Shown one piece after another: positions 36,967 through 45,976 of a stretch of DNA of 64,000 bases. The notes below the pieces were generated by a model. That model was not told the origin of the DNA. It ran no database searches and worked only from the letters and a program-made list of their open reading frames with translations. Position 1 is the first letter of the stretch. Each line of letters opens with the position of its first letter. Origin of the DNA: SZUA-36 sp963727635 (GTDB lineage Bacteria; Pseudomonadota; Gammaproteobacteria; Xanthomonadales; SZUA-36); assembly GCA_963727635.1 (NCBI GenBank), contig CAVSHP010000007.1, positions 62,001 through 126,000 on the forward strand, given 5' to 3'. The translations under genes and the position numbers were made by a program.

Positions 36967-39900
36967 CTACCCGGCAGGCTGTTTCGCTCTTCGCTCCAGC
37001 GCACCTTCAACCAGCGAATAGACCGCCGGCACCACGACCAGTGACAACAATGTTGAACTGATCATGCCACCGATCACGGCCACGGCCATCGGTGCATTGG
37101 TATCCGAACCGGCGCCGGCGCCAAACGCTGCAGGTAACATCGCCAGGATGATGGTCAGGGAGGTCATCAGGATGGGGCGCAGGCGAATCGGACAGGCTTC
37201 CTTCAATGACTGTTCAATGCTCTTGCCGTCGGCGCGGCGCTGGTTGGTCAGATCCACCAGCAGGATGGAGTTCTTGGCCACAAGGCCCATCAGCAATACC
37301 AGTCCGATCATGGAAAAAATGTTCAGCGAGTTACCCGTTGCCCACAGTGCTACGACGCCGCCAATAATGGCCAACGGCTGCGCAACCATGATGATGAATG
37401 GTTGTATGAAAGAGTTGAACTGGCTCGCCAGCACCATGTAAACGAGGATGATGGCGACCACAAAGGCAAACAGCATGTAATACAGCGTTTTGCCAAATTC
37501 TTCCGCGCGGCCCGACATGCGCACTTCATAGCCTAATGGCAACAGGCCTTCTGTAGCCGCATAAACCATGTTGACCGCTTCACCCAGTGACACCTTGGGG
37601 GTACTGTAAAAATTGGCGGCGTATTGCAGATCGTAACGCGAAATAACCGCGGCACCCAGGCCCGGCTCGAGGTCTACCAGGTTGGCGAGCGATACCATTT
37701 CCCCGCTTGATGAACGCAGGTATATTTTTGAAATATCATCGCCATAATCGAGCAGTCCCGGCGCTGCCTTGAGACGGATGTCGTAACGTTCGCCGTCCCC
37801 CGGGTCGTCATTGAAGCGGGCGATGTCCAGACCACCGGCCAGCACGTTGATGGCCAGGGCGACATCTTCTGTGGTCAGGCCCAGACTGCGGATCAGGGCA
37901 CGGTTCATCCTGGTTTTGAGCTGTGGCAGGTCGAGTTCCAGCTCCAAATCCAGGTTACCGATTTCGGGCTGCTTGTCGAGACGTTCCTTGACGATTGCCG
38001 CCAGTCTCGCGACCTCGCCGAGGTCCGGGCCACTGAGGATGAAGTACAGGGGTTCTCCGCGATTGCCGCCAACCATGGGCATGGGCGAAGGATAAGCCTG
38101 AACACCGGCAATTCCCGCCAGTTCCACCTGTAATTTTGAAATCATTTCGACCTGGCTGATAGTGCGCTGGTCCCAGGAGACCATCCTGACCAGGAAACTG
38201 GCCTTGCTGACCTGTCGGGACCGGTCCGCGCCGACGGTGACGAAATAGCTCGCGATATCCTCATCCTTTGCGAGAATCTTTTCAATTTCCTTGATCTTTT
38301 CTTCCGTGTAATTGATGGAGGAACCCATCGGTGCCTTGACGCTGATGATAAAGCGGCCCTCGTCCTGCACCGGCATGAAACCGGAGCCGGTATTACTGAA
38401 GAAATAAGCGCTGGAGATGACCACTGCAAGCGTGATCCATGCGACCAGGCGGCGGTTACCCAGGGCGAAATGCAACAGTTTTGCGTAGCTCCTGTCCATG
38501 GCCTGAAAGCCCCGGTCCATCAGGTGATAAAGCTTGCCGTGTTTCTTTTCGACCTTGAGAAAACGCGAACAGAGCATGGGTGTCAGCGTCAGTGAAACAA
38601 ACAGGGATGCCAGCACCCCGAAACTGACCACCACCGCAAAGGCCTCAAAAAACCTGCCGATGATGCCTTTCATGAAGATCACGGGCGCAAATATGGCGAC
38701 CAGCGTCAGGGTGGCGGCCATGACCGCGAAGACAACCTGCCGTGTGCCGCTGATGGCGGCATCCACACGACCCGAGCCATGCTCTTCGGCGTGGCGGTAG
38801 ATGTTCTCCAGTACCACGATGGCATCATCGACCACCACGCCGATCAGCAACAACAGACCGAGCATGGTCATCGTGTTAAACGTGTAGCCGAGGAAATACA
38901 TGACCGCGATCGCACCCAGCAATGACACCGGAATTGCGACGGCAATAATGATCGTTGAACGCAGATTTTTGAGGAAAAGCAAGACCACCAGCGCGGTCAG
39001 CAGGGCGCCGGATACCAGGTGCTCCTCCAGTGAGTCGACCACACCCTGGGTCAGTTCTCCGTCATCATGGGCAATACCCAGCTTGATACCCGGTGGTAAC
39101 TGCGGTATCAGTTCCTCGTTCATGCGGTGTTTTATTTCGTCGACGATCGCCACGGTATTGGCATCCTGCACCTTGAGAATACCGATACCGACCGCGGGTT
39201 TTCCATTGAACCGCGCCAGTTCGCGATAATCGGCCAGGCCATCTTCGATACGGGCGAAATCACGTAGACGCTGAGGTGTGTCGCCGCTGTAACTGACGAT
39301 CATCTCACCCAGTTGCGTGGCGCTGTGATATTCAAGGTCAAGTTCAATCAGGGTTTCCAGGTTGTCATTGATCAGGAAGCCGCCAGGCAGACGCAGGTGT
39401 TCGCGGTTGAACGTGCGCACGACATCGGGAACCGTGATCCCCAGCTGACTCATACGCACCGGATCGAGGTTGACACGGATCGTGCGTTTCAACTCTCCGC
39501 CGAGCTGGATTTCACCCACGCCGTCGATCGTCTCCAGGCGTTTCTTGATGACTTTGCGGGCATACTGGTTGAGTTGCTGGAGGGTGCGGTCACCCGTCAG
39601 GGTCAACCACATGACGGGTAACGCGCCGATTTCAATCTTTGCCACCACGGGCGGTTCAGCCTCGTTGGGCAGGTCCCTGAGGATACGGTTCACACGCGCC
39701 TGGACCTCGTTAAATGCCACGTTGACGTCTTTTTCCATGTTAAAACGGATGTTGATCGAAGAAACACCGGGGGCGGAGTTGGACTGGATGTGATCGATAC
39801 CGGGTGAACTGTTGACCACTGACTCGATCAGGTTCGTAACACTTGCGTCGATGATCTCCGGTGTGGCGCCGGGTAATATCGTGGTCACCGAGATCATTGG

Positions 39901-40026
39901 AAACTCAACGGTCGGATAGCGGTCCACGCCGATATCCCTGTAGCTGATGATGCCGAACAGTACCATCACGGCGGAGAGCATGTAGGCAAAAACATGCCGT
40001 TTGATGGAAATCTCAGGCAGGTTCAA
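36967..40026 (-). CDS. RND-superfamily efflux pump inner-membrane transporter (HAE1-like)
   Basis: A 1019-aa protein with the full 12-helix, two-loop RND plan. It has the start LPEISIKRHVFAYMLSAVMV, the proton-relay block LIGVVVDDAIVVLENIYRH in TM4 and the matching second-half block with GLVAKNSILLVDL. The large periplasmic loops follow TM1 and TM7. It overlaps the periplasmic adaptor gene by 4 nt. The pump exports hydrophobic or amphipathic compounds driven by the proton gradient. It needs an outer-membrane TolC-type duct, and the tolC at 2839 is the only one in this window. The frame is intact. Confidence 0.94.
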   Translation of the reverse strand: MNLPEISIKRHVFAYMLSAVMVLFGIISYRDIGVDRYPTVEFPMISVTTILPGATPEIIDASVTNLIESVVNSSPGIDHIQSNSAPGVSSINIRFNMEKDVNVAFNEVQARVNRILRDLPNEAEPPVVAKIEIGALPVMWLTLTGDRTLQQLNQYARKVIKKRLETIDGVGEIQLGGELKRTIRVNLDPVRMSQLGITVPDVVRTFNREHLRLPGGFLINDNLETLIELDLEYHSATQLGEMIVSYSGDTPQRLRDFARIEDGLADYRELARFNGKPAVGIGILKVQDANTVAIVDEIKHRMNEELIPQLPPGIKLGIAHDDGELTQGVVDSLEEHLVSGALLTALVVLLFLKNLRSTIIIAVAIPVSLLGAIAVMYFLGYTFNTMTMLGLLLLIGVVVDDAIVVLENIYRHAEEHGSGRVDAAISGTRQVVFAVMAATLTLVAIFAPVIFMKGIIGRFFEAFAVVVSFGVLASLFVSLTLTPMLCSRFLKVEKKHGKLYHLMDRGFQAMDRSYAKLLHFALGNRRLVAWITLAVVISSAYFFSNTGSGFMPVQDEGRFIISVKAPMGSSINYTEEKIKEIEKILAKDEDIASYFVTVGADRSRQVSKASFLVRMVSWDQRTISQVEMISKLQVELAGIAGVQAYPSPMPMVGGNRGEPLYFILSGPDLGEVARLAAIVKERLDKQPEIGNLDLELELDLPQLKTRMNRALIRSLGLTTEDVALAINVLAGGLDIARFNDDPGDGERYDIRLKAAPGLLDYGDDISKIYLRSSSGEMVSLANLVDLEPGLGAAVISRYDLQYAANFYSTPKVSLGEAVNMVYAATEGLLPLGYEVRMSGRAEEFGKTLYYMLFAFVVAIILVYMVLASQFNSFIQPFIIMVAQPLAIIGGVVALWATGNSLNIFSMIGLVLLMGLVAKNSILLVDLTNQRRADGKSIEQSLKEACPIRLRPILMTSLTIILAMLPAAFGAGAGSDTNAPMAVAVIGGMISSTLLSLVVVPAVYSLVEGALERRAKQPAG

Positions 40027-41129
40027 TTGGCGGACTCCGCTACTTTTACATTCGCACCATCCGTCAAAAAGGCCGCACCGTCGGTGGCGATCGACTCGCC
40101 GCTCTGGACTCCGGCAACAATTTCGACCAGGTTACCCTGCGAGTGACCGGTTTCCACCAGGCGGGCTTCGGCCTTGTTCCCGTTTATGACATAAACCAGT
40201 TCGCCGGCAGGGCGCTTCACAACGCTGATGTTGGGCACCAGCACGGCCTGCTTACGGGTTTCCACCAATACCTGCCCGGTAATCGTCGCACCCGGTCTCA
40301 AGTCACCGCGGTTTTCGAGGTCGACTATGGCCATCACCGCCCGGCTGCCGCTGCCGATTGTCGGTTGCAGGTCGCTGATGGCGCCGCTGGCGAATACCCC
40401 CGGTGTCAGCGGACTGTAAATTTTGGCGGGTTGGCCGATCTTCACCTGCAATGCGACGGTTTCAGGATATGGCAACCAGGCCTGGAGCTGTCCCGGGCGG
40501 GTGATTTCAAACAACGCCTGCCCCCGCGAGACAAAATCACCGGCGGCGATCAGGCGTCTCTGAATCACACCGGATACGGGCGCGATAATGCGGGATTTCG
40601 TCATTGAGTCCTCGACGATGTCGAGTTGGGCAACGGCTGCCTTGTAGTCGGCGCGGTAGGCTTCGAGTTGTTCACTTGCATCGTCGAGCAGGGTCTGGGA
40701 TGACATGTTCCTGGCAGACAGGGTATTTAAACGCTCTACCCTCTTTTCACCTGTGGCGATGTGTACCAGCAGACGTTCAACTGCGGCTTTCGCGGCCCGT
40801 TGTTGCAGTAGCAGTGTGGAGGTGTCGGTTTCGGCAAGCAATTGCCCGGCAACGATCTCGTCACCGGTATCGGCAATCACGCGGGTGATACGGCCACTGA
40901 CTTCCGCAGCCAGCGTGGGTGCGGACCGGCTGTGTACCTGGCCGACCGTCTCCAGCCATATCGGCAGGTCCCTGGTCTCCGCCGCATCGATTGAAATCAG
41001 CACCGCCCTTTGGTTGGTCATTGCATCGGCTTGGTTGGAGCTTCTATCGCTACAAGCGTTGAACAGCAAGGTAAATAGCGATAAAAAAACTATTCCGGTC
41101 AATAACTTATTGCTTGAAAAGAGTTTCAT
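40023..41129 (-). CDS. RND efflux periplasmic adaptor (membrane fusion) lipoprotein
   Basis: A 368-aa protein with a lipoprotein signal (LFTLLFNACSD, cysteine near residue 26). The adaptor pattern is clear: first lipoyl half ISGRITRVIADTGDEIVAGQL, helical hairpin, then APVSGVIQRRLIAAGDFVSRG in the second half. A beta-barrel domain follows, with ITRPGQLQAWLPYPE. It links the RND pump to the outer-membrane duct. Overlaps both the transporter (4 nt) and the TetR regulator (4 nt), making a three-gene operon regulator-adaptor-pump. Confidence 0.93.
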   Translation of the reverse strand: MKLFSSNKLLTGIVFLSLFTLLFNACSDRSSNQADAMTNQRAVLISIDAAETRDLPIWLETVGQVHSRSAPTLAAEVSGRITRVIADTGDEIVAGQLLAETDTSTLLLQQRAAKAAVERLLVHIATGEKRVERLNTLSARNMSSQTLLDDASEQLEAYRADYKAAVAQLDIVEDSMTKSRIIAPVSGVIQRRLIAAGDFVSRGQALFEITRPGQLQAWLPYPETVALQVKIGQPAKIYSPLTPGVFASGAISDLQPTIGSGSRAVMAIVDLENRGDLRPGATITGQVLVETRKQAVLVPNISVVKRPAGELVYVINGNKAEARLVETGHSQGNLVEIVAGVQSGESIATDGAAFLTDGANVKVAESAN

Positions 41130-41764
41130 TGGCCTTCTCCTTTTTGGAGCATGCCGTTGAACAGCAGGTCCATGACATCCCTGCTGAAAGTTTTTGCATC
41201 CCTCGACAGATCGACTTCAGGAAAGTGCGGCATGACCGGGGAGGACTGAAAGAAAAACATGTTGACTGAAAAGATCATGAACGCGGCCAGAGCCGGTTCA
41301 ATGTCCTTGCGGAATTCCTTTTCAGTCTGACCCTCGTGAACCATTTCCACCAACCGTCCGAAGACCTCACCCATGACCAGACGCGCAATTTCCTGTCCGG
41401 CCTGCGAGCCTTCGGTCAGGGTTTCGCGTAGAACCAGCCGCGTACTGCGTTTATGTTCCATGACGCTATCGAGTTGACCGGCCGCAAATTCCGCCAGGCG
41501 CTGGCCAAATGTTCCAGGCGCATCCTCCAGCGCATCGAGCAATGCCGAGGAGCGCCGGACAGCGGTTTTCATAACAGCCAGGTACAAGTCGTTCTTGTTT
41601 TTGAAGTGATGATAGATATTGGGTTTGCTGGTATTGGCCAGGCGGGCGATGGCGCTCATGGAGACGGCATCAAAGCCTTTCTGGGCAAATAGTGTTTCGG
41701 CGGCTTCCAGTATCGCCTGCTCGCCACTGCTGGGGATGGTCTTGATTTCAGACTGCTTTTGCAT
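41126..41764 (-). CDS. TetR/AcrR-family repressor of the efflux operon
   Basis: A 212-aa protein starting at the ATG at 41762-41764 (MQKQSEIKTIPSSGEQAI). The N-terminal HTH is textbook: AETLFAQKGFDAVSMSAIAR and TSKPNIYHHFKNKNDLYLAV. The C-terminal ligand domain is TetR_C-like. It is the first gene of the operon and its promoter contains an 18-bp palindrome right after the -10 box, so autorepression that also silences the pump is expected. An upstream extension of the frame lacks a start signal and would overlap the operator. Confidence 0.93.
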   Translation of the reverse strand: MQKQSEIKTIPSSGEQAILEAAETLFAQKGFDAVSMSAIARLANTSKPNIYHHFKNKNDLYLAVMKTAVRRSSALLDALEDAPGTFGQRLAEFAAGQLDSVMEHKRSTRLVLRETLTEGSQAGQEIARLVMGEVFGRLVEMVHEGQTEKEFRKDIEPALAAFMIFSVNMFFFQSSPVMPHFPEVDLSRDAKTFSRDVMDLLFNGMLQKGEGQ

Positions 41765-41788
41765 GTTGACCGGACCTTGTTTCAGGCT

Positions 41789-41836
41789 ACTGACCGAACG
41801 GTCGGTAAGTATAATGCTGCACCCCGTACCGGACAA
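41789..41836 (-). promoter_or_regulatory. Promoter and TetR operator of the efflux operon
   Basis: On the minus strand TTGTCC (41831-41836) and TATACT (41808-41813) are spaced by 17 nt. The 18-bp palindrome ACTGACCG-AA-CGGTCGGT (41789-41806, one mismatch between arms) begins immediately after the -10 box. It is a typical TetR-family operator that would block transcription. Confidence 0.8.
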
Positions 41837-41964
41837 GAAAAATTCGGTTCTTGATGTCCCGTTCAGGTAAAATTTGCAGCTTGTCACATGAAACTACTGT
41901 TTAATAGCAACGTCTATTGCGAGGCGATGAACGAAAACTATCAAGGCCCCGGTCTTTTCCAATT

Positions 41965-44292
41965 ATGAAAAACAGAAAAATTAAAGGCTGGTCCAGCCTG
42001 CTGATCACCACACTATTATTGATTTGGCCATTGCTGGCATCAGCGATTGAATTCGATGAAATCAAGGATTTCGGCGAGGTTTTCAAAATTTCCGCAACGG
42101 CCAGTGACCGCCAGCAAATCGAAGTCAGCTGGCAGATCGCCGACGGCTATTACCTTTACAACAACAAATTTCTGAAGTTCAAGACAGAGACTGCAGGCGT
42201 CAGCCTCGGTGCGCCAGAGATACCGGCCGTGGAACCCGAGTATGACGAATTGCTTGGCGAGGAGGTCATCAAGTTCCACGGCCGCCTGAATGTCAGGCTG
42301 CCATTGGAGTCGGTCGCGCCGGGTGTCGATCTCGTCAGTTTGAAAGTACGCTCCCAGGGCTGCATGGAAGACGTATTTTGTTATCCACCCACGGATCAGT
42401 TGCTGGTTGTTAACCTGCCGCCAGCCGTGGAAAACGCGGTGATGCCAAAGCCGTCACATCCTGCCGCGACACTGGCCGAAGCGCTCGAACAACCGCTGGC
42501 CGGGCTCGGACAGGACGCGCTCGGAGAGGAACCCGCCCTGCCCGCGGATGAGGCGTTCAAGTACGAGGCCATCGGCCTTACACCGGAAACCATCCTGGTG
42601 CGTTTGACATCCCAACCCGGCTACTACCTTTACCGGGACAAGCTTGTGTTCAGGGTGGTCGCTGACAACGGTATTGAAATCAGCGGTGTGGAACTGCCCG
42701 ATGGCAGCATCAAGGATGATCCGGAATTTGGCCCGGTTGAGGTTTATTACGATCAGATCGAAGTTCCGGTCAACATCAGCAGGCCCGCCGGGCCGGAACA
42801 GACAATAAGCCTGGAAGCGGATTACCAGGGTTGCCGTGATGGCGACATTTGTTATCCGCCGCAAAGCATAACCGTGCAGGTGCCCATGGCGGCGTCCGCC
42901 GGAAACCAGGGTAGCGTCGAGCATTCGGAGAAGGCACCGCGCTCAATCCAGGCCCCGGCGATCCCGGTCGCGAAACTCCAACCGGTCTCGGAGCAGGACG
43001 CATTGGCCAGGATGTTGCTGGATAACCCCATCGGTGCACTGTTTGCCTTTTTCCTCGCCGGTATCCTGCTGGCGTTCACGCCGTGCGTGTTCCCCATGGT
43101 GCCGATACTGTCGGGCATCATCGCGGGTCATGGTGATCGCATGACGACTTCGAAAGCGTTCTGGTTGTCGCTGGTCTACGTACTTGCCATGGCCGTGACC
43201 TATACCATCGCCGGCGTTTTGGCCGGGTTGTTTGGCCAAAATTTACAGGCGCTGTTCCAGAATCCGTGGATACTCGGGTTTTTCATCGCCATCTTTATTG
43301 CGTTGGCCCTCTCGATGTTTGGCTTTTTCGAATTGCAGTTACCCTCGGCACTGCAAACACGGCTTACACAGGCGAGCAGTCAGCAGCAGGGTGGCAGCCT
43401 GACCGGTGTCGCGGTCATGGGCTTTCTGTCCGCCCTGATCGTCGGCCCTTGCGTGGCGCCTCCTTTGGCGGCAGCCCTGATCGTGATAGGTGCGTCCGGT
43501 AGCGCCTTGCTCGGTGGTTCAGCGCTGTTCGCGCTTTCGCTGGGTATGGGTGTGCCATTGATCCTGTTCGGTGTTTCCGCCGGAAAATTGATACCCAAAG
43601 CCGGTCCTTGGATGGACAGCATCAAGGCCGTATTCGGTATCGCGATGCTGGCGCTGGCCATCTGGATGCTGGAGCGTATTGTGCAGGGCCCGCTGATTCT
43701 GGTGCTGTGGGGTGCACTGGCAATCGCCAGCGGTGTATACCTTGGTGCACTGGAGTCCGTTCCCGAAGGCGCCATGGGTTGGCGGCGTCTCTGGAAAGCG
43801 ATGGGCCTGGTGTTGTTACTGTTGGGTGCGATCGAAATTATCGGTGCCGCAAGTGGCGGGGAAGACTGGTTGAAGCCACTGCAAAAGCTACGCTCCGGCG
43901 ATCAAACCAGCAACGTAAAGGAGGTCGTGTTCCCGCGGGTAAAATCATTGCAGGATCTTGAAGCTGCAGTTGAGGCCGCGAACCGGGCGGGTAAACCTGC
44001 GATGCTGGATTTTTACGCCGACTGGTGTGTCGAGTGTTTACGCATGGAACGCAATACCTTTGGTGAACCCGTGATTCAAGAACTGTTCGGACAGGTTCAG
44101 CCACTACAGGCGGATGTTACCGAGAACGACGAAACCGACAAGGCGTTGATGGAAAAATACAATGTTATCGGCCCGCCGGCGATCCTCTTTTTCGACCGCC
44201 AGGGCAACGAGATGCGCGCTTATCGACTGGTCGGGTATTTTGATGCCGATGAGTTCGCGGAACACCTCCGCGACGTGCTGGGAGCCAAATAA
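41965..44292 (+). CDS. dsbD: Thiol:disulfide interchange protein DsbD with two N-terminal domains
   Basis: A 775-aa protein, start at the ATG at 41965 (MKNRKIKGWSSLLITTLLLIW). Residues about 26-145 are an nDsbD domain with QGCMEDVFCYPP. Residues about 190-310 are a second nDsbD-like domain with QGCRDGDICYPP. The membrane part has FTPCVFPMVPILSGI and GPCVAPPLAAAL, and the C-terminal thioredoxin-like domain has FYADWCVECLRM (near residue 688). The usual DsbD has one N-terminal domain, so the duplicated periplasmic module is unusual. It passes electrons from cytoplasmic thioredoxin to periplasmic partners. It lies next to a TlpA-type protein. Confidence 0.93.
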   Translation: MKNRKIKGWSSLLITTLLLIWPLLASAIEFDEIKDFGEVFKISATASDRQQIEVSWQIADGYYLYNNKFLKFKTETAGVSLGAPEIPAVEPEYDELLGEEVIKFHGRLNVRLPLESVAPGVDLVSLKVRSQGCMEDVFCYPPTDQLLVVNLPPAVENAVMPKPSHPAATLAEALEQPLAGLGQDALGEEPALPADEAFKYEAIGLTPETILVRLTSQPGYYLYRDKLVFRVVADNGIEISGVELPDGSIKDDPEFGPVEVYYDQIEVPVNISRPAGPEQTISLEADYQGCRDGDICYPPQSITVQVPMAASAGNQGSVEHSEKAPRSIQAPAIPVAKLQPVSEQDALARMLLDNPIGALFAFFLAGILLAFTPCVFPMVPILSGIIAGHGDRMTTSKAFWLSLVYVLAMAVTYTIAGVLAGLFGQNLQALFQNPWILGFFIAIFIALALSMFGFFELQLPSALQTRLTQASSQQQGGSLTGVAVMGFLSALIVGPCVAPPLAAALIVIGASGSALLGGSALFALSLGMGVPLILFGVSAGKLIPKAGPWMDSIKAVFGIAMLALAIWMLERIVQGPLILVLWGALAIASGVYLGALESVPEGAMGWRRLWKAMGLVLLLLGAIEIIGAASGGEDWLKPLQKLRSGDQTSNVKEVVFPRVKSLQDLEAAVEAANRAGKPAMLDFYADWCVECLRMERNTFGEPVIQELFGQVQPLQADVTENDETDKALMEKYNVIGPPAILFFDRQGNEMRAYRLVGYFDADEFAEHLRDVLGAK

Positions 44293-44844
44293 ATGCGTCA
44301 ACTGCTTATCACCCTTGTTGCGATAACGGCAATGCTGGCAGGGTTTTACCTGTCCGCGCGTCATTTCGCTGAACCCGTTGCCGTGCCCGGACCCGGACCC
44401 GGACCCGCTGGAGGTGACGTGTTGCTGGGCAACTTCCGGCCGGATTTCGAGTTGGGCAGCAACAGCGGCGAGTTTGTGACCCCGGCGGACTTTTCAGGCA
44501 AGACCATACTGCTCAACTTCTGGGCAACCTGGTGCGCCCCGTGCCGCGAGGAAATGCCAATGCTGATGGAGCTGCAAAGAAAGTACGCTTCAAACGGTCT
44601 GCAGGTCATAGGCATCGCACTGGATGACGTCCAAAGCGTCAAGAATTTTGTCAGCACCTATGGCATCAGCTACCCGGTGCTGGTGGGTTCGGAAGACGTA
44701 TTTGCGACCAGCGCGGCATACGGCAATGAAGAGGGCGTTCTGCCTTACAGTGTCCTGATAGACAAGACCGGCATCGTTCGCTGGCAATACGCCGGCATCA
44801 TCCAGCACGACATGATTTCAAGCCTGTTGAGCGATATGCTCTGA
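44293..44844 (+). CDS. TlpA-like periplasmic thioredoxin-fold protein
   Basis: A 183-aa protein with an N-terminal anchor (ITLVAITAMLAGFYLSA) and the redox motif NFWATWCAPCREEMPMLMEL (WCAPC, TlpA/ResA type). It begins directly after the dsbD stop, so it is its cotranscribed partner and probably receives electrons from DsbD. Between anchor and domain sits a linker of repeated Pro-Gly encoded by CCCGGA hexamers at 44386-44406. Confidence 0.9.
   Translation: MRQLLITLVAITAMLAGFYLSARHFAEPVAVPGPGPGPAGGDVLLGNFRPDFELGSNSGEFVTPADFSGKTILLNFWATWCAPCREEMPMLMELQRKYASNGLQVIGIALDDVQSVKNFVSTYGISYPVLVGSEDVFATSAAYGNEEGVLPYSVLIDKTGIVRWQYAGIIQHDMISSLLSDML
44386..44406 (+). repeat. CCCGGA tandem hexamer coding for a Pro-Gly linker
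   Basis: Three CCCGGA units plus CCC encode a PGPGPGP stretch just after the membrane anchor of the TlpA-like protein. Slippage here would change linker length without a frameshift. Confidence 0.8.
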
Positions 44845-45045
44845 AAAACTAAAAATACCCCCTTGATGGTCGCTTGCGCGTCCCGATTTATCATCGATCG
44901 TGCCGGTTTCAAACGTGTTACGGGCTGTTTGTTAAAAATTTGTTGTTTCGATATTGCGGTCATCTTCTTCAATACAGTAGCGAACGGTGGACAAATTCTT
45001 TAGATTCGGGCAGACTGGTTGGCCCCTGACGAGGAATACTGATCT

Positions 45046-45486
45046 GTGATCAAAGTTCGCGTGTTTAACGGCCCCAATTTGAATCTACTCGGTCAACGGG
45101 AACCTGAAACCTACGGGCAACGCAGCCTGTTGGACATCATGCAGGAACTCGAGAGGTTCGCCACCGATTGCGGTCTGCAACTGGATCACATGCAGAGCAA
45201 TTCCGAAGGGACGATGGTGGATGCCATTCAACAGGCGGGTACCGACGGGGTTGATTACATCATCATCAATCCTGCAGGCTACACGCACACAAGTGTCGCG
45301 ATCCGTGATGCGTTGCTGGCAGTCAACATACCATTTGTAGAAGTCCATCTCTCTGCAGTCAATTCCCGCGAGCCATTCAGGCAGATCAATTACTTCTCCG
45401 ACATTGCGATCGGGGTGATCAGCGGATTTCGTGGGGAGAGTTACTTACTGGCCTTACAGGCTATTTTGAATCGAATTGAACCCTGA
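45046..45486 (+). CDS. aroQ: Type II 3-dehydroquinate dehydratase
   Basis: A 146-aa shikimate-pathway enzyme (3-dehydroquinate to 3-dehydroshikimate). The catalytic arginine/tyrosine region is VFNGPNLNLLGQREPETYG, followed by SNSEGTMVDAIQ, INPAGYTHTSVAIRD and EVHLSAVNSREPFR. The start is the GTG at 45046. It heads the run aroQ-accB-accC-prmA typical of gammaproteobacteria. The 200-nt upstream region (44845-45045) holds no gene. Confidence 0.96.
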   Translation: MIKVRVFNGPNLNLLGQREPETYGQRSLLDIMQELERFATDCGLQLDHMQSNSEGTMVDAIQQAGTDGVDYIIINPAGYTHTSVAIRDALLAVNIPFVEVHLSAVNSREPFRQINYFSDIAIGVISGFRGESYLLALQAILNRIEP

Positions 45487-45503
45487 AGCGGGAGCGACGG
45501 CAC

Positions 45504-45962
45504 GTGGATATCCGTAAAATTAAAAAACTCATAGAGCTGTTGGAAGAATCCAGTCTTACAGAAATTGAAATTGTTGAAGGTGAAGAATCCGTGCGCCTTG
45601 TGCGCGGCGGTGGCCAGATGCATGCCATGCCCATGTTGGCGCCACAAATGATTGCGCAGGCACCCGCCGCCGCGGCGCCACCACAGGTGATTGAACAAAA
45701 CAAGGATGGCGAGGACCAGATGCCTGAGGGTGAACTGGTGCTGTCACCCATGGTAGGCACGTTTTTCGCCGCTTCCGGCCCCGGCGCCGAACCGTTTGTG
45801 ACCATGGGCCAGAGGGTGGGTGTCGGTGACACCCTGTGTATCATTGAAGCGATGAAAATGTTCAACCAGATCGAAGCTGATGTGTCGGGTACCGTGGTGG
45901 CGATACTGGTTGAGAATGGTCAGCCGGTTGAATATGACCAGCCATTGTTCGTGATTCGATAA
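45504..45962 (+). CDS. accB: Biotin carboxyl carrier protein of acetyl-CoA carboxylase
   Basis: A 152-aa protein with the N-terminal helix IRKIKKLIELLEESSLTEIE, a Pro/Ala-rich linker and the biotinyl domain PMVGTFFAASGPGAEPF with the biotin lysine in IEAMKMFNQIEAD. The start is the GTG at 45504. It lies 17 nt after aroQ and 14 nt before accC. It carries carboxybiotin between AccC and the AccAD transferase, which is not in this window. Confidence 0.97.
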   Translation: MDIRKIKKLIELLEESSLTEIEIVEGEESVRLVRGGGQMHAMPMLAPQMIAQAPAAAAPPQVIEQNKDGEDQMPEGELVLSPMVGTFFAASGPGAEPFVTMGQRVGVGDTLCIIEAMKMFNQIEADVSGTVVAILVENGQPVEYDQPLFVIR

Positions 45963-45976
45963 TCCGGACTATAGAA

